From Deltaproteobacteria bacterium (GTDB lineage Bacteria > Desulfobacterota > Binatia > UBA1149 > SPBQ01), in assembly GCA_029262375.1 (NCBI GenBank), contig JAJCZM010000020.1, positions 1 to 64,000 of the forward strand: a DNA stretch of 64,000 nt, given 5' to 3'. Each line of letters opens with the position of its first letter. Position 1 is the first letter of the stretch. This document shows, in pieces, positions 44,390 to 53,807 of the stretch. A model generated the notes under the pieces. The model had not been told where the DNA came from, did no database searches, and worked only from the letters and a program-made list of their open reading frames with translations. The translations under genes were made by a program, and so were the position numbers.

Positions 44390-45235
44390 ATGGATCGCAA
44401 GCGCGAGACAACCAACCAATGGGAAGGGCGGGCGCCGGATACGGCGCCGTGGCGTGCTCGCCTGCACGAGATCATTTTCGAGGCCGACACTCGCGCCGGG
44501 AAAGCGTTCGACGTCGGCTTGTTGATTGCCATCGCGGTCAGCATTGTGACCGTGATGCTCGAGAGCGTTCCCGAGATTCGTCGCAACCATCTCGCTTCTC
44601 TTCTTCTTGCCGAATGGTTCTTCACGCTTCTCTTCACCGTCGAGTACGTCGTACGGTTGCTCTGTGTTCGTAGACCGTTGCGCTACGCGTTCAGCTTTTT
44701 CGGGATCGTCGATATCCTGGCGGTAGCGCCGATGTATCTGGCTGCCCTCGGAATGGGATCCGGCTATGGGCTAATAGTTCGATCGCTGCGCTTGCTGCGC
44801 GTGTTCCGCATCTTCAAGCTGGGCCCGTTCGTTCAGGAATCGCTTGCGCTGCGCAGAGCCCTCTGGGCATCGCGCGCGAAGATCGTCGTGTTCCTTGCGA
44901 CCGTATCGACGATCGTGGTGATTATCGGCGCGCTCATGTACGCGATCGAGGGGCCCGAGCACGGGTTTACATCGATTCCGAGAAGTATCTATTGGGCGAT
45001 CGTCACGATGACGACCGTGGGGTATGGCACGATCGTGCCTTCTACCGCTCTTGGACAATCGCTGTCAGCGCTCATGATGGTGCTGGGCTACAGTCTCATC
45101 GTCGTGCCCACCGGCCTGGTGACTGCCGATCTGCTCCGCGTGGACAGCGTGACCACCGAGGCCTGTCCCGATTGTGCACGACAAGGTCACGATCACGATG
45201 CCGAGTTCTGCAAATACTGCGGCGCGAGTTTGTGA
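44390..45235 (+). CDS. Voltage-gated potassium channel with C-terminal zinc ribbon
   Basis: 281 aa. Six-helix voltage-gated ion channel: S4 with regularly spaced Arg in VRSLRLLRVFRIFKLG, pore loop YWAIVTMTTVGYGTIVPST with the K+ filter TVGYG. The C-terminus, after S6 (ALMMVLGYSLIVVPTGLVTADLL), carries CPDC...CKYC, a small zinc ribbon that could sense redox or metal state. It forms an inner-membrane homotetramer. The gene is alone on its strand. Confidence 0.9.
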   Translation: MDRKRETTNQWEGRAPDTAPWRARLHEIIFEADTRAGKAFDVGLLIAIAVSIVTVMLESVPEIRRNHLASLLLAEWFFTLLFTVEYVVRLLCVRRPLRYAFSFFGIVDILAVAPMYLAALGMGSGYGLIVRSLRLLRVFRIFKLGPFVQESLALRRALWASRAKIVVFLATVSTIVVIIGALMYAIEGPEHGFTSIPRSIYWAIVTMTTVGYGTIVPSTALGQSLSALMMVLGYSLIVVPTGLVTADLLRVDSVTTEACPDCARQGHDHDAEFCKYCGASL

Positions 45236-45256
45236 TGTGGTCACCTGGATCTATCG

Positions 45257-45502
45257 TCAGGCCAAGATCTTCAGCGCAACGTAGGGAACGACGTTGAATA
45301 CGAGCACAACGATCTTGAACTGGGCAAGGTATTGAAAGTACGCGCGCGCGAGCTCGTTCTCGCCGAGCTTGAACATCCGACCGTGAATCCCGGCCACCCA
45401 GTCTCCCAAGACGACCAGGGCGATGGCCGCGAGCGTCAGCATGCCCATGTTGATGATGCTGCACCAGCCCAAGAAACTCGTGAGCGTTTCGATTGTGAAC
45501 AT
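45257..45502 (-). CDS. Small membrane protein (DUF6868-like)
   Basis: 81 aa with GGGAGG 7 bases before the ATG. Two transmembrane segments: LTSFLGWCSIINMGMLTLAAIALVVL (split here for length) and FKIVVLVFNVVPYVALKIL. The pattern TLTSFLGWCSIIN..DWVAGIHGRMFKLGENELARAYFQYLAQFK matches a family of unknown function named DUF6868, from memory. Possibly linked to the acyl-CoA dehydrogenase gene 32 bases upstream. Confidence 0.75.
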   Translation of the reverse strand: MFTIETLTSFLGWCSIINMGMLTLAAIALVVLGDWVAGIHGRMFKLGENELARAYFQYLAQFKIVVLVFNVVPYVALKILA

Positions 45503-45534
45503 GGCGTACCTCCCAGCCGCGTGTCGCGGCCGAT

Positions 45535-47232
45535 CTAGGGATTCATCTCGTAGACACCGGAGAGCGATGTGACGTGTTCTTCATAGAGCGCGTCGAAACG
45601 CTCCTGATCCACGATAGGTTTCTTGATCATCGCGAGGCATCCGTCCATCTGCTCCTGGGTTGCCGACGGTTTGCTGTGCAGCGCCAGCGCGTAGCGCGAC
45701 ATGTCGCGAATGAGGACGTCGAAGATCTGGTCTACGAGAGCGTCGGGAATTTCGTAGGTTTTCGCGTTCTCGAGAATCAGCTGCGCGTACACGATCACAA
45801 TGAAGATCTCCCCAACGGCGAGGAGGAAGTCGACATCTTTGCTCTGCTCGCGCGATGGCGGGGCTTCCATGCAGAGCGTGCGAAATGTCTCTAGCTGTTC
45901 CTTGAATAGATTCACGTTCGGTAGGTCGACACCGTCGAAGACCGGACGGTAGTCGTGAAATTGAATGCCGCCGAGCCCGCGAGTCGCTCCCTGCTGGAAC
46001 AGGAAATCGTCGTTGGCGTCGTCGTCTCGACGTCCAACCTGAGGGAACTCGGCCGGATTGAAGAAGTAGTTAGCGAGGAACTTGACGATCAGCGCGATGT
46101 TGACGTGGACGGTCCCCTCCAGCTTGGGCAGAGCGCGTATGTCGCGGGCGGCCATCTCGAAGTAGGTATCTTCTTCGAAGCCGCGTGCCGCGATCACGTC
46201 CCAGAGATGATTGATGACATCTTCGCCCTGCGTCGTGACCTTCATCTTCACGATGGGGTTGAAGAGAAGGTAGCGTCGGTCGTCGGTTGACGCAGCGCGC
46301 ATGTAGTCAGCGGCACGCAGGCCCACAAGCTTCATCGCGACCAGCCGCGCGTAAGCGTCCATCAGTAGCTGGCGTACCTGGGGGAACTCCGTGACACGCT
46401 TGTCGTAGAGCACGCGATTGTGCGCGTGGGTGATGGCCTCGTAGAAGGAGTGTGTGCAAATACCGATCGATGCCCACCCCAGATTGAACTTGCCCACGTT
46501 CACCGTGTTCAACGCAGCGTCCCAAGCCTCGGGGCCGCGCGACAAGATGTCGCTTTCGGCGATCGGGTAGTCTTCCAACGAGAAACTGGAGACGTACGAT
46601 TGTACGTTCACCGTGTTCTTCTTCAGGTGATAGTTGGGGTGTTGCGAATCGCTGACGAAGAAGACCCAGTCGTTGTTGTCGGTCATCTTCCCGAACGTGG
46701 AGACCATCCGAGCCTTGTTGCCGTTGCCGATATAATATTTGGAGCCGTTGGCGAGGTACTTGCCGTTTCCTTCGTCGGCGAGCTGCATGCTGCTGCCGTA
46801 CAGGTCGGCGCCATGGGCTTGCTCCGACAGACCGAACGCAAAGATTTCGCCTCGTTCGAGCGACTCGGCGGCCCGGTGCTTGGCGTCCTCGTTTTCGCTC
46901 ATCCAGATGGGACCCAGCCCGAGCACGGAGACCTGCCAGGTGTACCAGTAGTGCAGTCCGTAGAAAGCGAGGATCTCGGCGAACTCACAGTTGCGCCACG
47001 TGTCCCACCGGCAGTCGTCGGCGCCGTAACTGGAAGGGGTACACATGGTGGCGAAGATGCGCTCCTCGCGAACGAAGTCGAGAAAGTCTTGATACCAGGT
47101 GCGCTCATGGTCGTCGTCTTTGAGCTTGCGCTTACCCATGTTCTCGAAGAACGCGATCGTCTTCTGCATCACTTCGCGTGATCGCTCATCTGGGTAGTAG
47201 CGGTCGTGTGCCTTCGGGTTGAGAAATATCAT
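45535..47232 (-). CDS. Acyl-CoA dehydrogenase family protein
   Basis: 565 aa with AGGAG 5 bases before the ATG. N-terminal helical domain, middle domain with IFAFGLSEQAHGADLYGSSM (FAD/substrate beta-barrel), and C-terminal helices with LWDVIAARGFEEDTYFEMAARD. It is closer to larger members (fadE-like) than to 380-aa mitochondrial types. It would introduce a trans-2 double bond in an acyl-CoA or similar using FAD; the electron acceptor partner is not encoded here. The next downstream gene is the small membrane protein. Confidence 0.85.
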   Translation of the reverse strand: MIFLNPKAHDRYYPDERSREVMQKTIAFFENMGKRKLKDDDHERTWYQDFLDFVREERIFATMCTPSSYGADDCRWDTWRNCEFAEILAFYGLHYWYTWQVSVLGLGPIWMSENEDAKHRAAESLERGEIFAFGLSEQAHGADLYGSSMQLADEGNGKYLANGSKYYIGNGNKARMVSTFGKMTDNNDWVFFVSDSQHPNYHLKKNTVNVQSYVSSFSLEDYPIAESDILSRGPEAWDAALNTVNVGKFNLGWASIGICTHSFYEAITHAHNRVLYDKRVTEFPQVRQLLMDAYARLVAMKLVGLRAADYMRAASTDDRRYLLFNPIVKMKVTTQGEDVINHLWDVIAARGFEEDTYFEMAARDIRALPKLEGTVHVNIALIVKFLANYFFNPAEFPQVGRRDDDANDDFLFQQGATRGLGGIQFHDYRPVFDGVDLPNVNLFKEQLETFRTLCMEAPPSREQSKDVDFLLAVGEIFIVIVYAQLILENAKTYEIPDALVDQIFDVLIRDMSRYALALHSKPSATQEQMDGCLAMIKKPIVDQERFDALYEEHVTSLSGVYEMNP

Positions 47233-47389
47233 CTGCTCTCCTGGCTCTTCTGGGATAGTAGCCCGCGGTCAAATAGGAATCCTTCGGGTTGTACGCAGCC
47301 GCTGGTCCCGATGCACGCCGTACGTGCTTCGGATGACTTTGCGCGGCTCGGTTGCGGCGGGAGGATTGATTCGTAGGGCACTTCTATCC

Positions 47390-47452
47390 CATACTGCGGA
47401 TGCTGCTGCCCATACTGCGAATGCTGTTGCCCATACCGCGAATGCCGCTGCC
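47390..47452. repeat. Tandem repeat, 3 x 21 bp
   Basis: Three units with consensus CATACTGCGAATGCYGYTGCC at 47390, 47411 and 47432, a partial fourth (CATAGC) following. It lies in the divergent gap between the acyl-CoA dehydrogenase and MpaB/Lcp-like genes, close 5' of the latter. Translated, it would be an AHTANAV-type heptad repeat, which is one reason to prefer the later start codon. Confidence 0.85.
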
Positions 47453-47482
47453 CATAGCAAGATTTCTTCGAGGCGCCCCGTT

Positions 47483-48658
47483 GTGAATCTCGATTCGATC
47501 ATTACGCCGCACAAGGCGCGATTCAGCGCGCGATTCAGTCGCGAGTTGCTCGACGAGCTCATGTATCGCGGCGATGCGCCGGCCGATGAGGCGACGCTCG
47601 CGTTGCATGAGGAAAAGTACGACCCGGACGGCTCGCAATTGAGCAATCTGCGCAAACTTGCCCGCGAAGGGGAGTCGCGCGCCGTCACGTTCTTTGAACG
47701 AGCCGAACATCGACCCGACTGGCTTGACGATGAATTGCTCGCACGGGGGCAGCGCGTGGCTCTCGAATTCGCGCATCATTACGGAATGTCACTGATGCAC
47801 AGCTTGTTTGCGGGGGCTATTTTCGCGCGCGCGACGCTGGTGACCGCATCTACCGGTCGTCTCGGCAGCAATCCTGCACGGCGGATCAAAGAGACTGGGT
47901 CTTTCATTGCATCGCTGCTCGTACCGGGCGGGCTCGAGCCGGGTGCGCTCGGTTTCGAGACGGCCGTTCGCGTGCGGCTGCTCCATGGCTCCATTCGATC
48001 TTGGATCAAGAAGAGCCCGGGTTTCTCGCAGAACTATGTCGGTGAGCCTCTCGATCAGACGATGCTCGCTATGACGCTGGGGCTGTTCGACTATCTCAAT
48101 CTCCGCTCGATGAGCCGTCTCGGACTCCCGCTATCTGCTTGCGATGTCGAGGCTCATCATCATCTGTGGCGGTACGTCGGTTACCTGATCGGCATTGACG
48201 AGATCCTGCTTACCGAGTCGATCGAGGAGGAGCGTGAGCTGTGGAGCGCGCTGGTCGCTCACCAGGCGTTTCCCGAATTGTTCGGGTCATCGTATTTGGA
48301 TCTCGCTGTGACGACCGTAGGTGGATTCTCTGACGCCGGCGCGCTGCACGAGCACTTCATCCGCAACGTCTTTGTGCATCTGTCGGGCGGTGAGTGGTTC
48401 GGGGTCGATGAAGGGTACCTACCTGACCCCCTCGTGACGGCGTTCCGAGTCGGCAGTTTCGCGGTTGGTACGGCCCGACAATGGGTTCCCGGCGTTTCCT
48501 GGGCGCTGGAAGCGTACGGCAGCAATCGCTTGAACGCTGCTCGTGAGTTGGCGTCTAAGCATAAGTTCGGCGTAGAGTTGGAACTCGACGACGAAGCTGC
48601 GGCGCGCGAGTTGGAAGTAGCGGCTCTCGTCGCCGGTGTTCGCGCGCGTTTCGAGTAG
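47483..48658 (+). CDS. MpaB/Lcp-like oxygenase (DUF2236, latex-clearing-protein fold)
   Basis: 391 aa from GTG at VNLDSIITPHK, with GAGG 9 bases upstream; the frame is open to 47219 but that part is a tandem repeat. Helical fold with GSFIASLLVPGGL, VRVRLLHGSIRSWI (conserved Arg/His), and SACDVEAHHHLWRYVGYLIGI typical of the MpaB/rubber-oxygenase superfamily. Members use heme b to attack isoprenoid double bonds. Substrate uncertain; polyisoprenoid oxidation fits the other isoprenoid-flavoured genes of the window only as a guess. Confidence 0.75.
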   Translation: MNLDSIITPHKARFSARFSRELLDELMYRGDAPADEATLALHEEKYDPDGSQLSNLRKLAREGESRAVTFFERAEHRPDWLDDELLARGQRVALEFAHHYGMSLMHSLFAGAIFARATLVTASTGRLGSNPARRIKETGSFIASLLVPGGLEPGALGFETAVRVRLLHGSIRSWIKKSPGFSQNYVGEPLDQTMLAMTLGLFDYLNLRSMSRLGLPLSACDVEAHHHLWRYVGYLIGIDEILLTESIEEERELWSALVAHQAFPELFGSSYLDLAVTTVGGFSDAGALHEHFIRNVFVHLSGGEWFGVDEGYLPDPLVTAFRVGSFAVGTARQWVPGVSWALEAYGSNRLNAARELASKHKFGVELELDDEAAARELEVAALVAGVRARFE

Positions 48659-48840
48659 CGCAGTGTTCGAGCTCTCCGCGCTCTTTCCGCGATAGGAAGC
48701 TTCCCAAAACCGGCACGCCGGCGGGCGTGATTCCGAAGGATGGGATTGCGCGCACGCATGGATTCGCGCTAGCGATGGCGCAAAGCCCAAGATGGCTTAT
48801 GGCGGACTGCGAAGCGGTAGCGGGCCGAGGTAGCACAGGC

Positions 48841-50436
48841 ATGGCTGAAACAGACACAGTGGACGCGATTGCCGACGCGCTGGCGCGGGACGACGGCGGT
48901 TCGTTCGAGCGCATCCAGACGCACATCTCCCACCTGTTCCTCACCAATGACCGGGTCTTCAAGATGCGCAAGTCGGTGCGTTTCGATTTTCTCGATTTCT
49001 CGACGCGCACGCGGCGCAACGAGGATTGTCTCGACGAACTAGTCCTCAACCGTCGTTTGGCTGAGGGGGTCTACGAAGGCGTCGCGCCGGTCGAACCGTG
49101 CGCGGGCGGGTATCGGGTAGGCAAGGTTCGGCGCGACTGCAGCGCTGCTGATCTCGATCCGGCGCGCGAGCATGTGGTCGTCATGCAACGCCTGGCGGCG
49201 GCGACCAATGCTAAAGCGCTACTCGAGCGCGATGCCCTGAACGTAACGCACATAGAATCCGTCGTCCGGCGCGTGTTGGCGTTTCACGACGCGAACGTTC
49301 TGGGGACGTCTTTCTCCAGCGCCCTGTGTGACTGGAGCGCATCGATCGGCGCGCCGGCGCTGGGCAACTTCGAATCCATGCGTACGATCGAGCTCGGCGG
49401 CGACTGGCGACGCCTTGTTGACGAAGTCGAGGACGCGACGGCGGTTGCTCTCACACGCCTCGGAGCTGAATTTGAACGGCGTGCGAGCGAAGCGCGCTTT
49501 GTCGATGGACACGGAGATTTGCGACTCGAGCACATTTGGTTTCCGAGCGACGGCCCGTCGCCGACCATCATCGATTGCGTCGAATTCAATCGAGAATTCC
49601 GGTGGATGGACCGTGCATCAGAGATGGCGTTCCTAGCCATGGACTTGGAGTACTATGGTCGCTCGGACCTCGCGCGCGTTCTGATCGAGCGATACGCGGC
49701 TGTCAGCGACGACTATCACTTGTACCGCGTGATCGACTTCTACCAAGCGTATCGCGCCACCGTTCGTGCGAAGGTAGCGGCACTTACGGCGTGCGAACCG
49801 GAAGTGCCGGATGCGCAACGCGACGCGGCCGCCGGAAGCGCGCTACGCCATCTCACGGTAGCCGCTCGTTGCTTGGCTGCTCCTCAGGCCGGCGCTGTCG
49901 TGTGCATGACCGGTACGGTCGGCAGCGGCAAGAGTACTCTCGCGCGACGAATCGCAGACCGAGTCGGCGCCGTTGTCGTCTCTACGGACGCAGTGAGGAA
50001 GGCGGTTGAGCGCGACGCAACGCGCGAGAGCGCCGAACAGCGTTACACAGCAGCTCGGCGCGAAGAGATTTACGTCGAGGCGCTCGAACGCGCGTCGAAC
50101 GTCGTCGAGTCCGGACGGACAGTGGTTCTCGACGCAACCTTCGAGACCGAGCGCTTGCGCGGACTGGCACTCGAATGGGCACGTGCACGCGGTCTGCAAC
50201 CGGTGCTCGTTCGCGCGCGCGTGTCGGCCGACGTTGCGCGCGAACGGCTCGCAGCACGCAAGCGTGAGGGGCGGGGGGATTCCGAAGCGGGGCCATCGGA
50301 GTTGGAAGCGAGCCTCGCACGGTATGAAGATGCGACGCAGTGGCCGTCCGAACTCCGAGTGAGTGTTGACACCGAGGCCGGTGAGGCAGCGCTCAATGCG
50401 GCACTTACCCACGTCGCGACGCTCACGCGGACCTAA
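48841..50436 (+). CDS. APH-like phosphotransferase fused to P-loop kinase
   Basis: 531 aa from ATG MAETDTVDAIADALA (GAGG upstream). N-terminal ~340 residues are an aminoglycoside-phosphotransferase-like kinase with the catalytic loop DGHGDLRLEHI and DCVEFNREFRWMD. The second domain is a P-loop kinase (MTGTVGSGKSTLARRIADRV, VVVSTDAVRKAVER) from about residue 350. This two-domain pair (COG2187 + COG0645) is found in many bacteria without a known substrate. Only distantly related to drug-resistance enzymes. Next gene on the strand is an SDR, 88 bases away. Confidence 0.85.
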   Translation: MAETDTVDAIADALARDDGGSFERIQTHISHLFLTNDRVFKMRKSVRFDFLDFSTRTRRNEDCLDELVLNRRLAEGVYEGVAPVEPCAGGYRVGKVRRDCSAADLDPAREHVVVMQRLAAATNAKALLERDALNVTHIESVVRRVLAFHDANVLGTSFSSALCDWSASIGAPALGNFESMRTIELGGDWRRLVDEVEDATAVALTRLGAEFERRASEARFVDGHGDLRLEHIWFPSDGPSPTIIDCVEFNREFRWMDRASEMAFLAMDLEYYGRSDLARVLIERYAAVSDDYHLYRVIDFYQAYRATVRAKVAALTACEPEVPDAQRDAAAGSALRHLTVAARCLAAPQAGAVVCMTGTVGSGKSTLARRIADRVGAVVVSTDAVRKAVERDATRESAEQRYTAARREEIYVEALERASNVVESGRTVVLDATFETERLRGLALEWARARGLQPVLVRARVSADVARERLAARKREGRGDSEAGPSELEASLARYEDATQWPSELRVSVDTEAGEAALNAALTHVATLTRT

Positions 50437-50524
50437 GCGCGGCGCGCGGCCCCGGAGCGAACGCACGCGTTCTCGACGCGCGGCTTGTCGCGCGGCCCCC
50501 TCTCGCGATACCTTCACTATCGAT

Positions 50525-51436
50525 ATGAACGAAAAGCTGCGAACTTATAGAGGCGGTGTCGCCGTAGTCACCGGCGCCGCGTCGGGAATCGGACGGGCGC
50601 TGACCCAGGAACTCGTCTCACGTGGTAGCCACGTTGTCGCGGCCGATCTCGAGATCGGCGCGCTCGAGGAACTCGCCGAACGGCTCAATGGCGATGGTTT
50701 GAAAGTCCGTGCCGTCGAACTGGATGTAACGGATCATGAGCAAGTCTCTGCTGTAGTACGGCGAGCGGCCGATGAGCACGGACGTCTCGACTACATTTTC
50801 AATAATGCAGGGATCGGTGCGGCGGGATCGGTCTTCGATCATTCTTTAGATGCTTGGGAGCGCGTGATCGATGTGAATCTGTACGGAGTTCTGCACGGGA
50901 TTCGCGCCGCATATCCCATCATGCGCGAACAAGGATTCGGGCACATCGTCAATACGGCATCGATGGCGGGTCTTATTTCCAGCGGTCTCGCGGGTGCGTA
51001 TGCGACGACGAAGTACGCTGTCGTCGGCCTCTCGAAGACTCTGCGTGTCGAGGCTGCTGCAGAAGGAGTCCGCGTGAGTGTGTTTTGTCCGGGCGTGATT
51101 CGAACGGCGATCATCGAAGGTGGCAAGCACGGCATCCTACTGGATTCGCCAGAGACTCGCGGCGTCGGTGAGAGCGACGTTCGCCGCACACTGCGCGGAG
51201 AGTTCGAGAAGACGCGTCCAATGGACCCGAACGCGTTCGCCACGAAAGCGCTAGATCAGGTGGCCGCCAATCGGGCGATCGTCGTCGTGCCCGGCAGATG
51301 GAAGGCGTTATGGTGGTTGGAACGCCTCTCGCCGTCGCTGGGAGAACGATTTGCTAGGATCGTTCTCGGACGGACGACTCGGACACTGCAAGAGAAGCTC
51401 TCGCGGCTGCGCGCAGGCGCGGTAGAACCTTCCTAG
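50525..51436 (+). CDS. SDR family NAD(P)-dependent oxidoreductase
   Basis: 303 aa. TGAASGIGRALTQELVSRG, acidic VVAADLEIGAL, NNAGIGAAG, catalytic Ser in VNTASMAGLI, YATTK and CPGVIRTAI. About 45 residues longer than typical, with a C-terminal extension (ALWWLERLSPSLGERFARIVLG) that looks amphipathic and may attach to membrane. Family members of this size act on lipids or sterols. It ends overlapping the convergent receiver gene by 4 bases. Confidence 0.9.
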   Translation: MNEKLRTYRGGVAVVTGAASGIGRALTQELVSRGSHVVAADLEIGALEELAERLNGDGLKVRAVELDVTDHEQVSAVVRRAADEHGRLDYIFNNAGIGAAGSVFDHSLDAWERVIDVNLYGVLHGIRAAYPIMREQGFGHIVNTASMAGLISSGLAGAYATTKYAVVGLSKTLRVEAAAEGVRVSVFCPGVIRTAIIEGGKHGILLDSPETRGVGESDVRRTLRGEFEKTRPMDPNAFATKALDQVAANRAIVVVPGRWKALWWLERLSPSLGERFARIVLGRTTRTLQEKLSRLRAGAVEPS

Positions 51437-51843
51437 GGGGCCGCAGGCAACTCGGCGTTTCCGGACGAACTCAGCGCGCGTTGCACAAGGTCCATGAGCT
51501 GATCCGGGTCGAATGGTTTGCAAACGAAGCCGTTGGCCCCGGCCTGCTTGGCCATCGCGCGCAGCGTCTCTGTGTCGTGCGTGCTCAGTAGTACGACGTA
51601 CGCGTTAGCGACGGAGGGCTCCGCGCGAATCGCCGCGCAGAGGTCTATCCCGTTGCCGTCCGGTAGCTCCACATCGAGCAGAATCACCTTTGGTCGCACG
51701 CGCTCGATGAGCTCCACACCCGAGGCGATGCCGTCGGCGGTCTCGACCGCGGCACCGCACGATTCAATGATGTAGCTGATGGTCGCTGCGATGACTTCTT
51801 GGTCTTCGATCAATACCACGGTGTTCGATAGCTGTGATGCCAT
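51433..51843 (-). CDS. Single-domain response regulator (CheY-like)
   Basis: 136 aa with GGAG 9 bases before the ATG. Receiver: acidic VLIEDQ, phospho-Asp in VILLDVELPDGNG, Ser/Thr in VLLSTHD, Lys in VCKPFDP. No DNA-binding or enzymatic output domain and no kinase adjacent, so the partner is unknown; the NarX-like kinase at 32.8 kb or hybrid kinases elsewhere are possible. Confidence 0.9.
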   Translation of the reverse strand: MASQLSNTVVLIEDQEVIAATISYIIESCGAAVETADGIASGVELIERVRPKVILLDVELPDGNGIDLCAAIRAEPSVANAYVVLLSTHDTETLRAMAKQAGANGFVCKPFDPDQLMDLVQRALSSSGNAELPAAP

Positions 51844-52055
51844 TGGCCGTAACTCCTGCCTTCGTGGCGTCCGATGCGAACCGCGCGGACGTCGAGAGGG
51901 GCAAACTTACATGCAGAACCCGAGCCAGGACTCCGCGTAGCCGACGCCGCAAGAATTCCGGGACTCTGTGGCGGGAACGACTTTACGCTGTCGGCTTCGT
52001 CATGGCGGCGTCGCTAGAACGCCTTGTAGTACGACAAACGAACTGAGCGGCGCGG

Positions 52056-53456
52056 CTACTCGAGATAGCCCAGCGAACGAAGTCGGTCGCGTTCTTCGTC
52101 CGTGAGTTCAACCGACTCGCCGGCGCCGCGCTGTATGCTCTCGCGCAGCTCCTGATCGACCGCTTTTCGGCGCGCGAGTTCGGCGCGCATCGCGGCGATC
52201 CGCGCTGCCATTTCAGGCCGCCCGGCGATGTCGGTCTGTTCCCCGGGCACGCTCAGATCGTAGAGCCGCGGGCCGTCATCGGATCTGATCAGTTTGTAGC
52301 CGTCTGCACGCAGCGCCTTGTAGTAGATCGGCGCGGCACCGGCGGGGTTTTCGTCCGCTTCGCCCATCAGCCATGGCAGCAGATCGACTCCCTGGACGCG
52401 CCGAGCGGGGCCTAGTCCCGCGAGCGAGCGCAGCGTTGGTCGCAGGTCTACCAGACGTACCTGGCCGTCGATGCGGCGCGGTGCAGACACGCGGGCGGCT
52501 TCCCGGGTTGGCGGAATCATCAAGAGCGGGATCCTAACGACTTCATCGTACTGCGTGCTGTGGAGCATGAATCCGTGTTCGAGGAACTCCTCGCCGTGGT
52601 CGGCGGTGATGATGATCCAAGCATCGGGACGATCGGATCGAACCGTTCGCACGAACGCCGAGACGCGCGCATCGAGACCGGCGATGCCTTCATCGTACTG
52701 ATCTATGAGATATTGAAGGTCTGACGCGTCGAGCTCGATCTCGCGATTGGAAACCGCAGCCAGGAACTCGCTTGCCGCCGGCCATCTCTCGTCCGGCCAG
52801 CGCAGAGGACCGTGGTAGCTCGAAGTGTACTTTCCCAAGTACGAAGGCTCTGCGTCGTAGGGGCGTGCGTCCCAATCGGAATGCGCATCGAATAGATGGA
52901 CGAAGAGGAAGACCGGCCGTCGAGCGTTCTGAGAATCGAGCCATCGCGACGCGCCGCCGATGACGACCGACGCCGGGCGATAGCCGTGGTCGAACGTGGC
53001 GAAGCCCTGGTCCATCGCGAACTTCGGGGTCAGCCAGCCGCCGTGCGCGGTAAAACCCGCCGTGGCGTAGCCGGCAGTGGACAGATCCTCGGCCAACGTG
53101 TCGCAATCTGCGTGCAACGCAGTGCCGCCGTTCTTGTAGGTAGTAGCGTGGGCTCGTGGGAATAGGCCGGTGAAGAGCGACGCATGGGAGATCAACGTGT
53201 TCTCGGAGACGGTGATCGCGTTGTCGAAGACGAGACCGTCGCGCGCGAGCGCGTCCAATCCCGGCGACGTATCCCGCTCATAGCCGTAGATGCCGAGGTG
53301 GTCGGCGCGTGTCGTATCTAGAGAAATTAGTACGATAGACGGAGCGAGTGAGCCGTCCGTCAGGGTAGGCAAGGGCAGATCGCCGTCGCCGGCAATCCGG
53401 AACCAAGCTAGCGCGAGGAGCGCCACAATTGCGATGGTGACCGCTGCGAGCTTCAC
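52056..53456 (-). CDS. Sulfatase-fold (alkaline phosphatase superfamily) exported enzyme
   Basis: 466 aa from GTG. Signal anchor (LAAVTIAIVALLALAWF), then IVLISLDTTRADHLGIYGYERDTSPGLDAL (metal Asp47), ADHGEEFLEHGFMLHSTQYDEVVRIP (metal Asp/His late motif). As in the enzyme at 3.4 kb, the nucleophile position is Thr87 (SENTLISHASLFTG) instead of formylglycine-type Cys, favouring phospho-transfer. It ends LRSLGYLE, matching the other copy's tail. Located downstream of the cbpA/cbpM pair on the same strand, with 96 bases between. Confidence 0.85.
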   Translation of the reverse strand: MKLAAVTIAIVALLALAWFRIAGDGDLPLPTLTDGSLAPSIVLISLDTTRADHLGIYGYERDTSPGLDALARDGLVFDNAITVSENTLISHASLFTGLFPRAHATTYKNGGTALHADCDTLAEDLSTAGYATAGFTAHGGWLTPKFAMDQGFATFDHGYRPASVVIGGASRWLDSQNARRPVFLFVHLFDAHSDWDARPYDAEPSYLGKYTSSYHGPLRWPDERWPAASEFLAAVSNREIELDASDLQYLIDQYDEGIAGLDARVSAFVRTVRSDRPDAWIIITADHGEEFLEHGFMLHSTQYDEVVRIPLLMIPPTREAARVSAPRRIDGQVRLVDLRPTLRSLAGLGPARRVQGVDLLPWLMGEADENPAGAAPIYYKALRADGYKLIRSDDGPRLYDLSVPGEQTDIAGRPEMAARIAAMRAELARRKAVDQELRESIQRGAGESVELTDEERDRLRSLGYLE

Positions 53457-53552
53457 CGGCTAAGACTACGTTGCTCGAAGCGATCTTTCTACAGCGCGAG
53501 ACGGTCGGCGCGCGGAGTGAAGAGTTAGAGGTGCGTGCGCGTGAGATCGAAT

Positions 53553-53807
53553 CTAGTCGGCGCGCCCGAGCAAGACTTCGATGTGCATGAAGTCCAGGCC
53601 TTGATGACGTTGCAGTCGCCAAATGGTCGCGACCCGGTCCAGTATCGAAGCGGGTACGGCTAGGCCGGAATCTACGCTGCGTCCGCGGCCCAGGAGACCG
53701 TAGTCATAGATCTCGATCACCCATTCGAGCTCGCATTCGTAGCATCGAGAGATCGTTTCGAGCGTCACGTACGCTTCGCCTTCGATGTGAATCAGCTCGT
53801 AGGTCAC
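53553..53807 (-). CDS. cbpM: CbpM-like chaperone modulator
   Basis: 84 aa. [23 protein letters not shown] and [26 protein letters not shown] fit CbpM, which has a MerR-like helix bundle and inhibits the J-domain of CbpA. The start codon overlaps the cbpA stop by 4 bases, the arrangement seen in CbpA-CbpM operons. Its usual role is control of the co-chaperone for DnaK. Confidence 0.8.
   Translation of the reverse strand: MTYELIHIEGEAYVTLETISRCYECELEWVIEIYDYGLLGRGRSVDSGLAVPASILDRVATIWRLQRHQGLDFMHIEVLLGRAD

Noticed and set aside
47219-47482. N-terminal extension of the MpaB/Lcp-like protein
   Set aside because: It is Arg-rich then a tandem repeat, overlaps the promoter side of a divergent gene, and a better-placed GTG with ribosome-binding site follows.
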